NCBI GenBank assembly: GCA_030065635.1
Contig: JASJDJ010000072.1
Coordinates: forward strand, 1-33,804
Length of the DNA stretch: 33,804 nucleotides
Direction: 5' to 3'
Source: Xenococcaceae cyanobacterium MO_188.B32
GTDB lineage: Bacteria > Cyanobacteriota > Cyanobacteriia > Cyanobacteriales > Xenococcaceae
A program made the translations under genes and the position numbers. Within the stretch, counting starts at the first letter, position 1. Each line of letters starts with the position of its first letter. The notes under the pieces were generated by a model that was given only the letters and a program-made list of their open reading frames with translations, did no database searches and was not told the origin of the DNA. Of the stretch, positions 1 through 7,899 are shown piece by piece.

Positions 1-51
1 CAATGGTTTAACCTCAAAATAGCTAAATCCTTAATATATCTGGGTTTCAGG

Positions 52-78
52 CGAATTTACCTCTTCGAGGTAAATTCG
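52..78. repeat. Perfect 12-bp stem hairpin (REP-like)
   Basis: CGAATTTACCTC (52-63) and GAGGTAAATTCG (67-78) form a perfect 12-bp stem with a 3-nt TTC loop. It lies about 55 bp beyond the stop of the small minus-strand gene at 133-294. No T-run follows on either strand, so it is more likely a small repeat or an mRNA-end stem than a classical intrinsic terminator. Confidence 0.6.
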
Positions 79-132
79 GCGTCTGGCAAGGCTTTCACCC
101 CTTTTTGAGCGGTAAAAATTGTCAAAGTCCCG

Positions 133-294
133 TTAAAACCAATCGTCCCACATAGAACTATCTATGCCATTCTCAGTCATAAACTGTTCTAAATCCGACT
201 CTGATTGATAGTTAGCATATTGAATATTGCCATCAGCGTGCATCAAGGCATGAAGTACCGCAGTGCCATCATTAACTCGGAAATAAATTTCCAT
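133..294 (-). CDS. Small hypothetical protein (53 aa)
   Basis: This is an intact 53-codon ORF that starts with ATG at 294 and ends with TAA at 133. A GGAG Shine-Dalgarno sequence at 304-307 lies 9 nt upstream of the start, which supports translation. The product begins MEIYFRVNDGTAVLHALMH and ends in an acidic, aromatic tail (MWDDWF). It has no signal peptide, membrane segment or cysteine. I do not recognise the family. It sits next to an inverted-repeat element (352-818), so it could be a remnant of an accessory module. The good ribosome-binding site and lack of internal stops argue for a real small gene. Confidence 0.55.
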   Translation of the reverse strand: MEIYFRVNDGTAVLHALMHADGNIQYANYQSESDLEQFMTENGIDSSMWDDWF

Positions 295-351
295 CTATTG
301 TTGCTCCTGCTCCCAAACCTCGAATTGTCAGCGTACCACTATTACTAACAA

Positions 352-818
352 TAGAACTCTTGCAAAAGTCTTTCGTGGTATGATTAGAAGTTGGGCAATT
401 TTTAATTAGCGCGATCGCTATGGACGAAAAAACTTAATTAGAACTTCTGCAAAAGTTTTTTATAATCGGGTGAGAGGTTAAAAATTTTTAAAATCTTATC
501 TTATCCCTATCGCAATCGTCACCGAAGATTTGGTTTAAGAAGCAATTTAATTGCCGGGATTTATAACTACGAATTGGCTGAATAAGTCTCGATTAAAAAC
601 TAAATTAATGTTCAAAATTTCAGTCATTATTTAATTGTCTGAAACAATTTATGCTGCCAAATTTTTTGATAGCGCGATCAGGCGAAGCCTGCCAGCGAAG
701 CTGGGCGCGCTCTTTTTACTCACTCAAAAAATCTCTCAATTTCCATTATTTTAATCCTCAGAAATTTAAATAAAAATAACCCCTTATCATACCATAAAAA
801 ACTTTTGCAAGAGTTCTA
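352..818. mobile_element. Transposase-less inverted-repeat element (MITE or deleted IS)
   Basis: The 33-bp ends 352-384 and 786-818 are inverted repeats with 30 of 33 positions matching (shared core TAGAACTCTTGCAAAAGT). The outermost dinucleotide is TA on both sides, consistent with a TA target duplication. A third, more diverged copy of the same end (TAGAACTTCTGCAAAAG, start 439) lies inside and points the same way as the left end, so two insertions or a nested deletion are likely. No transposase reading frame survives in the interior. The interior also holds a cloverleaf-like palindrome at 671-711 and a HIP1 octamer at 411-418. Family assignment (IS630- or IS5-like by ends) is a guess. Confidence 0.65.
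671..711. repeat. Three-way-junction palindrome
   Basis: An outer stem AGCGCG (671-676)/CGCGCT (706-711) encloses two adjacent hairpins with GAA loops: CAGGC-gaa-GCCTG (679-691) and CCAGC-gaa-GCTGG (692-704). On the plus strand a C plus T5 run follows. The block is far more GC-rich than the surrounding DNA and lies inside the 352-818 element, so it looks like a secondarily inserted small palindromic repeat. A transcript would fold into a compact three-stem structure. Confidence 0.6.
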
Positions 819-835
819 ATATGAGGACTGCCATA

Positions 836-863
836 TCCCTAATCCCTAATCCCTAATCCCTAA
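836..863. repeat. Heptanucleotide tandem repeat (TCCCTAA)x4
   Basis: Four perfect consecutive copies of TCCCTAA are present. This matches the short tandemly repeated repetitive (STRR) heptamers well known in cyanobacterial intergenic DNA. It lies just right of the 352-818 element. Confidence 0.85.
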
Positions 864-1280
864 GAAGAAATTTGTGTTACCCCTTGACAAACCATCATGA
901 CTGACTAATTACCAGTTTTTATGGATCTGATTTGGCGAAGGTATTAATTTTATTAGCAATTTTCACGGAAATAAGTGTTTATACGGAAAAGCTCAGTAGG
1001 ATTTACTAGTAATTTCCACGGAAAAAATCAGTAATTTTTCGGTAAACAATTCTCTGAGATAATAATATTGTTATGAGGGGATAATCCGGTAACGACAGTA
1101 TTTGTGGCTTTTTAAAGTGTGGTTGTTCAACCGGATTTGATTGATATGAAACTCAGTAAATTCGTTGAAAGAATTGCAAATTAGAGAGTCTCAAAGACTC
1201 TGAAAAACCTTATTTCTCCTACCTGCACCAGTTGGCAGAAACTACCACCGACTGCTAACGGTGTCACCAATATTTCAGCA
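864..1280. other. Intergenic leader region of the NRPS-like gene
   Basis: I see no gene here. The stretch is AT-rich and contains several loose copies of CACGGAAA/TACGGAAA (about 967-1045). It also has the 15-mer TTTGGCGAAGGTATT at 931-945, which recurs twice near 9.6-9.8 kb. Two possible leader stem-loops lie before the NRPS-like gene: AATCCGGT/ACCGGATT (1083-1090 with 1130-1137), and a tight AGAGTCT-caa-AGACTCT hairpin (1185-1201). Neither has a T-run, so attenuation is only a possibility. No promoter could be placed with confidence. Confidence 0.5.
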
Positions 1281-1286
1281 AGGAGG
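1281..1286 (+). promoter_or_regulatory. Shine-Dalgarno AGGAGG deciding the NRPS-like start
   Basis: A perfect AGGAGG lies 10 nt upstream of an in-frame GTG at 1297. The open frame reaches upstream to another GTG at 1261, but that codon has no ribosome-binding site, and the Shine-Dalgarno would then lie inside the coding region. The start at 1297 is preferred. Confidence 0.75.
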
Positions 1287-1296
1287 AATTGAACTA

Positions 1297-4200
1297 GTGT
1301 CTGAGCCAAAATCAGAGGAAATTAAGATCCAACCGAGTGAAGCTATCAATATCAAAAAAGACCCTAAAAAAGCTGAGACAAAAAATCGGCAAAACCGAAA
1401 ACAAGACATCTTAAAAAAAAATGATAGATTACATCATTTTTTTGAACAAAGTTGCGATAATTTCCCTGGAAATATAGCAGTAGAAGCTGATGATTCTAAA
1501 TATAGCTATTACGATGTTGAACGTCAAGCAAATAAATTAGCTAACTATTTATTGTTAAAAGGAGTAAAGCCAGAAACTAGTATTGGATTAATTGTTGATT
1601 CTGCACCAGAAAAATATATTGCTTTACTAGCAATTCTTAAATGTCATGCCACCCTAGTCCCTCTAGATTCATCCTTTCCAAGTCAGAGATTAAAGTTCAT
1701 TATTGATGATGCCCAAATCGAATTTTTGATTTCCGAGTCAGATTGGCTAGAGCGATTTCAGCATTTATGTGAAAATTTTATCTCAATAGACTCTCTTGAT
1801 GACTCAGTCTTGAGTGATGAAAGACCTAGTCTTACATTAAATAATGATGATGATGATGATATTTGCTACATAATTTATACTTCTGGTACGACGGGTAAAC
1901 CCAAAGGAGTTGCTGTTACTCATGATAGTATTTGTAATTTTATCAGCGTAGCATTCCCCCTATATGAGGTCACTTCTAAAGATAGAGTTTATCAAGGGAT
2001 AATACTTGCTTTTGATTTTTCTTTTGAAGAAATATGGATAACTTTCACACAGAGTGCAACCCTGGTTACCTGTAAGCACAAGAAAAAACTTTTAGGGGAT
2101 GAATTGGGAGATTTTCTTGTAGAGAAAAGAGTTACAGTATTTTACTGTGTACCTACTTTGCTAGGTACTATCAAAAATACACTTTTACCAGATGTGCATA
2201 CTTTAGTTGTGGGGGGTGAACTTTGTCCATCGTCGATAGTCGAAAAGTGGTGGAACAATAATCGAAGAATTTTAAATACTTACGGTCCAACTGAGACGAC
2301 AGTAACTGCCACCTGGTGCGAACTTAAGCCTAGAAAACTAGTAACAATTGGCAAACCATTACCGTCCTATGAAGTTTATATTTTAGATGAAAAATTAAAT
2401 CTACAGTCCGAACTTTCAGTAGGAGAAATCTGTATTAGTGGACCAGGAGTGGCTAAAGGATATGTAAATCTCCCCGAGAAAACATCGGATAAATTCGTCA
2501 ATATTGTCATCAATGACGAGTTAAAAAGAATTTATAAAACTGGAGATATTGGGAGATTTTTAGAAGATGGCAATATAGAGTATCTTGGTAGACAAGATCA
2601 ACAGGTCAAGATCCATGGTTACAGAATTGAATTAAGTGAAATTGAAGCGCAAATTTTAACTTGTTCGGAAATAGACGCAAGTTTTGTCACCCTTGGCAAA
2701 AATAGTGATGACTATGAGTTTTTAGTTGCCTATGTCAAAACCAAAGTCCAAAATACAGCAGCTTTAAAGCCTAAAATACATAAACAGCTCAGGCAAAATC
2801 TGCCTGAATACATGATTCCAAGATGCTTTGAGTTTATTGATGAAATACCGACTTTATCTAATGGCAAGGTTAATAAATCAAAGCTGCCTCTACCCCAGCT
2901 TGAGGAAATTGCCGAGAATCGAGAAATTGTCAAACCCAGAAACCAATTAGAATTAAAGCTCTTAGAAGTCTGGAGCGATAGTTTCAACAGAAAAAATATC
3001 TCCATTGAAGATGACTTTTTTTACGATCTAGGTGGTCACTCTTTACTAGCAGCTTCTGTAGTTTCAGCCTTAAGAGATAATAAAATTCAAGTTTCTATTG
3101 CCGATCTTTATAGTAGTCGAACTATCAAAGAGCTAGCTAAGAAAATTGCCATTTTAAATGCGGAAAATCAGTCATCAAATTCTAATAAATACCGAAATCT
3201 TTACCCCGATTTAAAGAGAGCATACTATAGCAGTTTCCGAGTCTGGAGGTGTGGATTTGTACATATTTTTTGGCTGCTTGTAGTAGGTTCGATATATTCA
3301 GTACCGTGGTGTATATGGAAAGTCAATGGCTTTTTAGATCCAGACCTGTATTTTGACTCGTTAATAACTCTGCTTATCTACTTGTCGCTTCCCATATTGG
3401 GAAAATGGCTTTTACTCGGAAAGTCACGTCCTGGCAAGTTTAAATTGTGGGGATGGTATTGCTGCCGTTGGGGGTTGGTAAGAAAGCTGATTGCTACTTC
3501 GATCGTTAATGTTTTTACAGGAACTCCTTACATTAATTTTTATTTGAAGCTTTTGGGAGCGAACATTGGTAAGAATATATATATGGCTAGCCCAATTCAC
3601 TTCCCAGATTTAATTGAGATTGGGGATAATGTATCTATTGGTTATGGGGTTCAAATTAAACCTTATAAAATAGAAAAGGGTTGGGTTATTCAAGACAGAA
3701 TTGAAATTAAATCTGGTTCGTACATTGGGACAAATAGTGTCATTTCACTGGGCTCAACTATTGGTTCAAACACTAGAGTATACGAGCATACTTTGATTTC
3801 CGAAGGACAAAATATAGAGGGTAATTGTGATGTCTACGGCTCACCATCAAGCGTAATTGAATCTAATGACGAAATATTAGACCAAATTGAAGAGCTGGCA
3901 GATATCCATAACTATAGTAGTTTGTTCAAAAAATCATGGTTTGGCAATTTGCGAACTTATGGATTCGGGATTGTATTACTCGGAATGCTTCCTCTTATTT
4001 CGTTTTTACCAGGTATTTTAACCTTAGTAAATTTAGACTTTTCGCCAAGATTTTCATTGCCACTTTGGCCAGTTGTTTTTCTTTTAGCCGGTCTAATTAA
4101 TGTATTGGCTGTATGTTCCTCAGTAGTTCTTTTCAAAAAGATATTTATTGGGGACATCAAGCCTGGTATATATCCAATTAATTCAAACCTTGGCTATCGA

Positions 4201-5337
4201 AAATGGTTGTTTGACAAAATAATAAGTTTTAGCGTGGCAGCAACCAACTCACTTTACTCAACGCTTTATACTCCACCATTTTTAAGATTACTGGGCGCAA
4301 AAATCGGCAAATTTTCAGAAATATCTACAATTGCCGGTATAGATCCGAGTTTACTGCATCTCGGCTCTATGAGTTTCTTAGCCGACATTGCCACAATTGG
4401 CTCGGCGCAATTTTACAAAGGATTCTTTCATATTTATCCAACAATAATTGGAGAGAAAGCTTTTATTGGTAACGCTGCAACTGTTAGTCCTGGAACAGTC
4501 GTTGCGGACGACAGTTTGTTAGGAGTGCATTCTGTACTTCACAAAAACAATATACGGCCTGGAACTACATGGTTAGGCTCTCCGGCTATTTTCTTCCCTA
4601 AGCGTCAAGAAAGCGAATATTTTGGAGATAGCCTAACTTACTCTCCATCTTGGAAATTAGTGTTATCACGTTTATTTATTGAATTTTGGCGAGTTATTTT
4701 ACCCTCTTGTTTTACTTGCGCACTAGCTTTTGGTTTCATTCAATATTATGTTTGGGCAATAAAAATTAATCTTTCTTTTCCCTTATTTACATTGTCACTT
4801 ACGCCAGTTTACTTCGCACTTGCCTTTTTGCTTACATTGTTGGTGGTTGCTATCAAGTGGATTTTAATTGGAAAGTATAAACCCATTGTCAGACCACTAT
4901 GGTCAAATTTTGTTCGACGTACTGAATTGGTAACTGCTCTTTATGAAAGTATTGTCGTTCCCTGTCTACTAAGCTTCTTCACCGGAACACCCTTTTGGCC
5001 TGTTATACTCCGCCTGTTTGGAGCAAAAATAGGAAGGAGAGTGTATAGCGAGACAACTTATTTGACAGAGTTCGATCTAGTTAAAGTAGGACATGATTCA
5101 GCAATTGAGTCTTCAACATCACTCCAGACTCACCTATTTGAAGATAGAGTGATGAAAGTTTCCAATATAAGTATTGCCAATAAATGCAGTATAGGTTCGA
5201 GGACAATCATACTGTATGATTCTCATATTAGTTCGGACTCTACTATTGATTCCCTTTCACTAATTATGAAAGGTGAAAAAATACCTAGCCATACAAAGTG
5301 GAGGGGAATTCCATCCAAAATCGTCGTGTCTAATTAG
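1297..5337 (+). CDS. Membrane-bound NRPS-like homopolymer synthetase (epsilon-polylysine synthetase Pls-like)
   Basis: The product is 1346 aa from GTG 1297 (1358 aa if GTG 1261 is used). An adenylation domain fills about residues 45-540: A3 YIIYTSGTTGKPKG near 191, A4 FDFSFEE near 239, A5 NTYGPTE near 327, A7 YKTGDIGRF, and A10 SNGKVNK. A thiolation domain follows with GGHS, whose phosphopantetheine serine is Ser582. The C-terminal ~700 residues hold three tandem units. Each has membrane helices followed by a left-handed beta-helix, acyltransferase-like segment (LLGANIGKNI, LLGAKIGKFS, LFGAKIGRRV). There is no condensation or thioesterase domain. This is the plan of Streptomyces epsilon-poly-L-lysine synthetase, which joins one amino acid repeatedly through isopeptide bonds at the membrane. 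The pocket residues read by eye against PheA are DFEYVGTVTK. Glu at position 239 could bind a cationic side chain. Substrate is inferred. The stop codon lies at the edge of a MITE. Confidence 0.85.
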   Translation: MSEPKSEEIKIQPSEAINIKKDPKKAETKNRQNRKQDILKKNDRLHHFFEQSCDNFPGNIAVEADDSKYSYYDVERQANKLANYLLLKGVKPETSIGLIVDSAPEKYIALLAILKCHATLVPLDSSFPSQRLKFIIDDAQIEFLISESDWLERFQHLCENFISIDSLDDSVLSDERPSLTLNNDDDDDICYIIYTSGTTGKPKGVAVTHDSICNFISVAFPLYEVTSKDRVYQGIILAFDFSFEEIWITFTQSATLVTCKHKKKLLGDELGDFLVEKRVTVFYCVPTLLGTIKNTLLPDVHTLVVGGELCPSSIVEKWWNNNRRILNTYGPTETTVTATWCELKPRKLVTIGKPLPSYEVYILDEKLNLQSELSVGEICISGPGVAKGYVNLPEKTSDKFVNIVINDELKRIYKTGDIGRFLEDGNIEYLGRQDQQVKIHGYRIELSEIEAQILTCSEIDASFVTLGKNSDDYEFLVAYVKTKVQNTAALKPKIHKQLRQNLPEYMIPRCFEFIDEIPTLSNGKVNKSKLPLPQLEEIAENREIVKPRNQLELKLLEVWSDSFNRKNISIEDDFFYDLGGHSLLAASVVSALRDNKIQVSIADLYSSRTIKELAKKIAILNAENQSSNSNKYRNLYPDLKRAYYSSFRVWRCGFVHIFWLLVVGSIYSVPWCIWKVNGFLDPDLYFDSLITLLIYLSLPILGKWLLLGKSRPGKFKLWGWYCCRWGLVRKLIATSIVNVFTGTPYINFYLKLLGANIGKNIYMASPIHFPDLIEIGDNVSIGYGVQIKPYKIEKGWVIQDRIEIKSGSYIGTNSVISLGSTIGSNTRVYEHTLISEGQNIEGNCDVYGSPSSVIESNDEILDQIEELADIHNYSSLFKKSWFGNLRTYGFGIVLLGMLPLISFLPGILTLVNLDFSPRFSLPLWPVVFLLAGLINVLAVCSSVVLFKKIFIGDIKPGIYPINSNLGYRKWLFDKIISFSVAATNSLYSTLYTPPFLRLLGAKIGKFSEISTIAGIDPSLLHLGSMSFLADIATIGSAQFYKGFFHIYPTIIGEKAFIGNAATVSPGTVVADDSLLGVHSVLHKNNIRPGTTWLGSPAIFFPKRQESEYFGDSLTYSPSWKLVLSRLFIEFWRVILPSCFTCALAFGFIQYYVWAIKINLSFPLFTLSLTPVYFALAFLLTLLVVAIKWILIGKYKPIVRPLWSNFVRRTELVTALYESIVVPCLLSFFTGTPFWPVILRLFGAKIGRRVYSETTYLTEFDLVKVGHDSAIESSTSLQTHLFEDRVMKVSNISIANKCSIGSRTIILYDSHISSDSTIDSLSLIMKGEKIPSHTKWRGIPSKIVVSN

Positions 5338-5548
5338 GGCTTGCTGAATAAGTTACGAGGTCTTATTTATCAGCAGTTTGGGATGTTTTTAACTTAAAAA
5401 AGTGCAAGGTTTTTCGCTTGAGCGATAGAATTTTCTTGCATTAAATAAGATCGCTCATCCATTTTTCTTAAAAGCTAATAGCTAAAAGCTAAAAGCTAAG
5501 AGCTTTTGAGCAGATATCTTAATCAAATCTCAGTTTTTCAGCAAGCCC
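5337..5548. mobile_element. MITE-like element, 212 bp, with TAATTA target duplication
   Basis: The element begins GGGCTTGCTGAA (5337-5348) and ends TTCAGCAAGCCC (5537-5548), perfect 12-bp terminal inverted repeats. TAATTA flanks both sides (5331-5336 and 5549-5554). Because TAATTA is palindromic, the whole 19-bp string CTAATTAGGGCTTGCTGAA at 5330-5348 is perfectly inverted at 5537-5555. No coding region lies inside. The interior includes the heptamer repeat at 5473-5503. The first base of the element is the final G of the NRPS-like gene's TAG stop. Removing the element and one TAATTA restores the same TAG, so the insertion left the reading frame intact. Confidence 0.8.
5473..5503. repeat. Heptanucleotide tandem repeat (AGCTAAN)x4
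   Basis: Four copies of AGCTAA followed by T, A, A and G, plus a partial AGC. The flanking AAAAGCT and AGCTTTT could pair, giving a hairpin with the repeats in its loop. It lies inside the 5337-5548 MITE and shares its unit with the repeats at 10894 and 19425. Confidence 0.8.
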
Positions 5549-5554
5549 TAATTA

Positions 5555-6066
5555 GGGTTGGCTGAAAAAGGTTTCTGGTTAGGAAAGGAAAGGGGGCTTT
5601 TATCCCTAGCGGGACTTAGACAAAAAAACATAAGAAAACAGCCTCAAATCCAGGTGGGGCAACGGATATAACCCAAACACAAAAAAGGGATGAAACCCAA
5701 GCATATCAAAAAAACTATCAAATCGAAGTAAAATAATTAAGTAGGTCGGGGAAAATTAAATTCAACTATGTTTACTTTTGTAAAGCACATTCAATTATTT
5801 GCTTAGTATCCAGTTGAAGCAAGTTTACCTGCAGATACACACATAGTTCAGGTTATTTAGGTCTACCTAATTACTATATATAAGTTTTAGGCTGTTTTTG
5901 ACTAAAAAATGTTTAAGTCCAGCTAATTAATAATATTTCGGCTTTTAACAAAATGAAGCGGAATTCCTCCACCCCGCGAAAGACAAAAAAATCTCCTGTG
6001 AAGCTAGACACTATCTCTTCGCGCCAGCAGGTGGTAGTAGTTCATACAAGTTGGTCTGGGTGAAAG
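5555..6066. other. Intergenic region, possible IS remnant
   Basis: No intact gene is visible. Right after the MITE comes TTAGGGTTGGCTGAAAAAGG (5553-5572), which resembles the MITE end and may be another, diverged IS end facing right. The 5575-5710 stretch has lengths of G-rich then A-rich sequence reminiscent of the untranslated end of an IS, but no transposase frame. A 36-codon open stretch ends just before the hydrolase start (TGA at about 6061-6063). I do not recognise its product and do not call it a gene. Confidence 0.3.
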
Positions 6067-7113
6067 ATGAAGAAGCTATTAATACTATTCGTAATTTTTT
6101 GTGTGACTTTGATTGTTTGTACGGGAAATGTTTACATGAATAACAGCACTAATGTGACTAACAAAAGTATAAACTCTTTGGAAAAAATCACTTTAGGCGG
6201 AATCGATCAATGGATTTCGATTCAAAGCAAAGATGTTTCCCAGCCAATTTTATTAGTTCTTCATGGCGGACCAGGATATGCTATGATGCCGTTGCTTCGT
6301 AAAAGAAATAAAGTACTGGAAAATCATTTTACGATTATTAATTGGGATCAAAGAGGTGCTGGCAAATCTTACTCACCAACTATTCCCAAAAAGAGTATGA
6401 CTCTCGAGCAGCTTATATTAGATGCTCATGAATTAACAGACTATTTACGACAACGATTTAGTCAAGAAAAAATATTTTTAATTGGTCACTCTTTTGGAAC
6501 AATTCTAGGCATATTCTTAATCAAAAGATATCCTGATGATTATTTTGCCTATGGGGGAATCGGACAAGTTGTTGACATAATTGAAAATGAACAACTGAGT
6601 TATGATTTTGCTTTAAGGCAAGCATTAGCGGACAATAATACTCAGGCAATCACTGAACTCGAGCAAGTAGGACGTCCCGATGAACAAGGAGACTATCTTG
6701 ATGATTCTGGCGATGAGGTAACCGTGAAATGGATGGTATATTATGGCGGAGAGTTATACGGAAAAACTAGTGAAAAAGAAATAGAGAAAGCCATTTTAAG
6801 CAGCAAAATATATGCGAAGAATCAAAAACAATGGATCAAGGGGTGGAAGTTTTCGCAACGCCTATATTATGATGAAGCAGTTTGGTATCTTGATTTCAGA
6901 ACACAAGTAACCCAAGTGAATGTGCCTGTTTATTTTTTCACTGGTCGTCATGATTACGATACGCCATTCCCACTAGTTGAGCAATACTATGATGTTTTAA
7001 ATGCGCCAACAAAAGAAATCATCTGGTTTGAAAACTCCGCTCATTTCCCATTTTATGAGGAACCCGAAAAATTCAATGAAATGATCATTGCAAAATTCGG
7101 TGTTGCTGAATAA
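6067..7113 (+). CDS. Alpha/beta hydrolase, proline iminopeptidase-like, exported or membrane-anchored
   Basis: The product is 348 aa. An N-terminal hydrophobic segment (about residues 3-18, MKKLLILFVIFCVTLIVC) looks like a signal peptide or anchor. The Cys at 18 is not in a canonical lipobox. The hydrolase fold has the oxyanion-loop motif HGGPG (66-70), the WDQRG motif (93-97), and the nucleophile elbow GHSFG (140-144, Ser142). An acid is probably at Asp296 (FTGRHDYDTP) and the His is His326 (ENSAHFPF). HGGPG plus WDQRG is typical of proline iminopeptidases and related S33 enzymes, so a peptide or amide substrate outside the cytoplasm is plausible. The gene is AT-rich, has no clear Shine-Dalgarno, and is bracketed by mobile-element debris (5337-5548 and 7143-7270), suggesting acquisition. 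It lies about 730 bp downstream of the NRPS-like gene in the same orientation. A functional link is speculative. Confidence 0.8.
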   Translation: MKKLLILFVIFCVTLIVCTGNVYMNNSTNVTNKSINSLEKITLGGIDQWISIQSKDVSQPILLVLHGGPGYAMMPLLRKRNKVLENHFTIINWDQRGAGKSYSPTIPKKSMTLEQLILDAHELTDYLRQRFSQEKIFLIGHSFGTILGIFLIKRYPDDYFAYGGIGQVVDIIENEQLSYDFALRQALADNNTQAITELEQVGRPDEQGDYLDDSGDEVTVKWMVYYGGELYGKTSEKEIEKAILSSKIYAKNQKQWIKGWKFSQRLYYDEAVWYLDFRTQVTQVNVPVYFFTGRHDYDTPFPLVEQYYDVLNAPTKEIIWFENSAHFPFYEEPEKFNEMIIAKFGVAE

Positions 7114-7142
7114 GTGATGTTATTGGATGAGCAGTCGATTAT

Positions 7143-7270
7143 CTAGAACACCGATTCAGTATTCAGAATCCAGTCCAGATCTGGGATTACGGGAGTTCAT
7201 CATTTGCCGAGATTTCGTTGTCTGAATATCCAAAAAAGTAGTTTTTGGTATTACTGAATCGGTGTTCTAG
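7143..7270. mobile_element. MITE-like element, about 120-128 bp
   Basis: CTAGAACACCGATTCAGTA (7143-7161) is perfectly inverted at 7252-7270 (19 bp). The outer CTAG is palindromic, so it may be a 4-bp target duplication, leaving a 120-bp element from AACACCG to CGGTGTT. The interior is too short to code. It sits 30 bp behind the hydrolase stop, so a transcript through it would end in a strong stem. Confidence 0.75.
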
Positions 7271-7899
7271 GAATAGGAACTCGTTTAAATCTTAAGTAAT
7301 GCATCAAGAGACGTAAGGATTCAGGTCATAAACAAAAACCCTCAAAACATTTATCCACAAGCTTTTTCAGCGATTTAGGTAGTTTTCTTTATTCTCAACA
7401 AGAATCATGAAAAGCTTATTGTTTCGTGCCTTAAGTAGGTGCACAAAATTATTTGTATATAATTTCAGTCTCTAAGCCTCACAGGTCAAGGAGTGAATGT
7501 ACAATTAATTTTGTTTAGACTTGTTATGACTGAACTTCCCCCAAACAAATGTATTGATAAGCTCTAAAAGCTTGATTGGGCTTATATTTTGACACCTAAA
7601 AACTGGTGTACTACTGGGTACTAATCTCTCTAAGCCTTATGTAGTGAGGGTTTCGACCGCTCGCACTATTTTTGAGCGATATTTTTATTATATGGCGATC
7701 GACAACAAAAAACTAGCCAAAACATGGCTACACAGTTGTCAGACTTCTCGCTCGAGATTAAACTAAAATCTAAAGCGAGCGGCACGCTCATAGTCGTCTC
7801 TTGCATAATCAAATTCGTTTTTCTTTGTCCAAAGTCCAATCTTTTAGAGACGAAAATTGAGCGCGAGATGTTCTGCCCCACTTTTTTTCGCTCTCCCCG
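7271..7899. other. Intergenic region without a convincing gene
   Basis: I see no supported gene between the MITE and the porin. A minus-strand open stretch (7666-7881, 71 codons) has no recognisable product and biased composition. CTCGCT (7747-7752) and a matching AGCGAG about 25 nt further on could form a stem about 140 bp beyond the porin stop. The stretch around 7640-7680 resembles cyanobacterial IS flanks but I cannot show it. Confidence 0.35.

Noticed and set aside
836-863. Possible CRISPR-like array
   Set aside because: The units are 7 bp with no spacers. They are heptamer tandem repeats.
1261-1296. Upstream GTG start of the NRPS-like gene
   Set aside because: No Shine-Dalgarno, and the good AGGAGG at 1281-1286 would then lie within the gene.
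1843-1860. GAT trinucleotide run in the NRPS-like gene
   Set aside because: Encodes a short Asp stretch in a loop ahead of motif A3. It keeps the frame and needs no special explanation.
7666-7881. 71-codon minus-strand open frame downstream of the porin
   Set aside because: No recognisable motif, no clear ribosome-binding site, and it sits in a region that looks like mobile-element debris.
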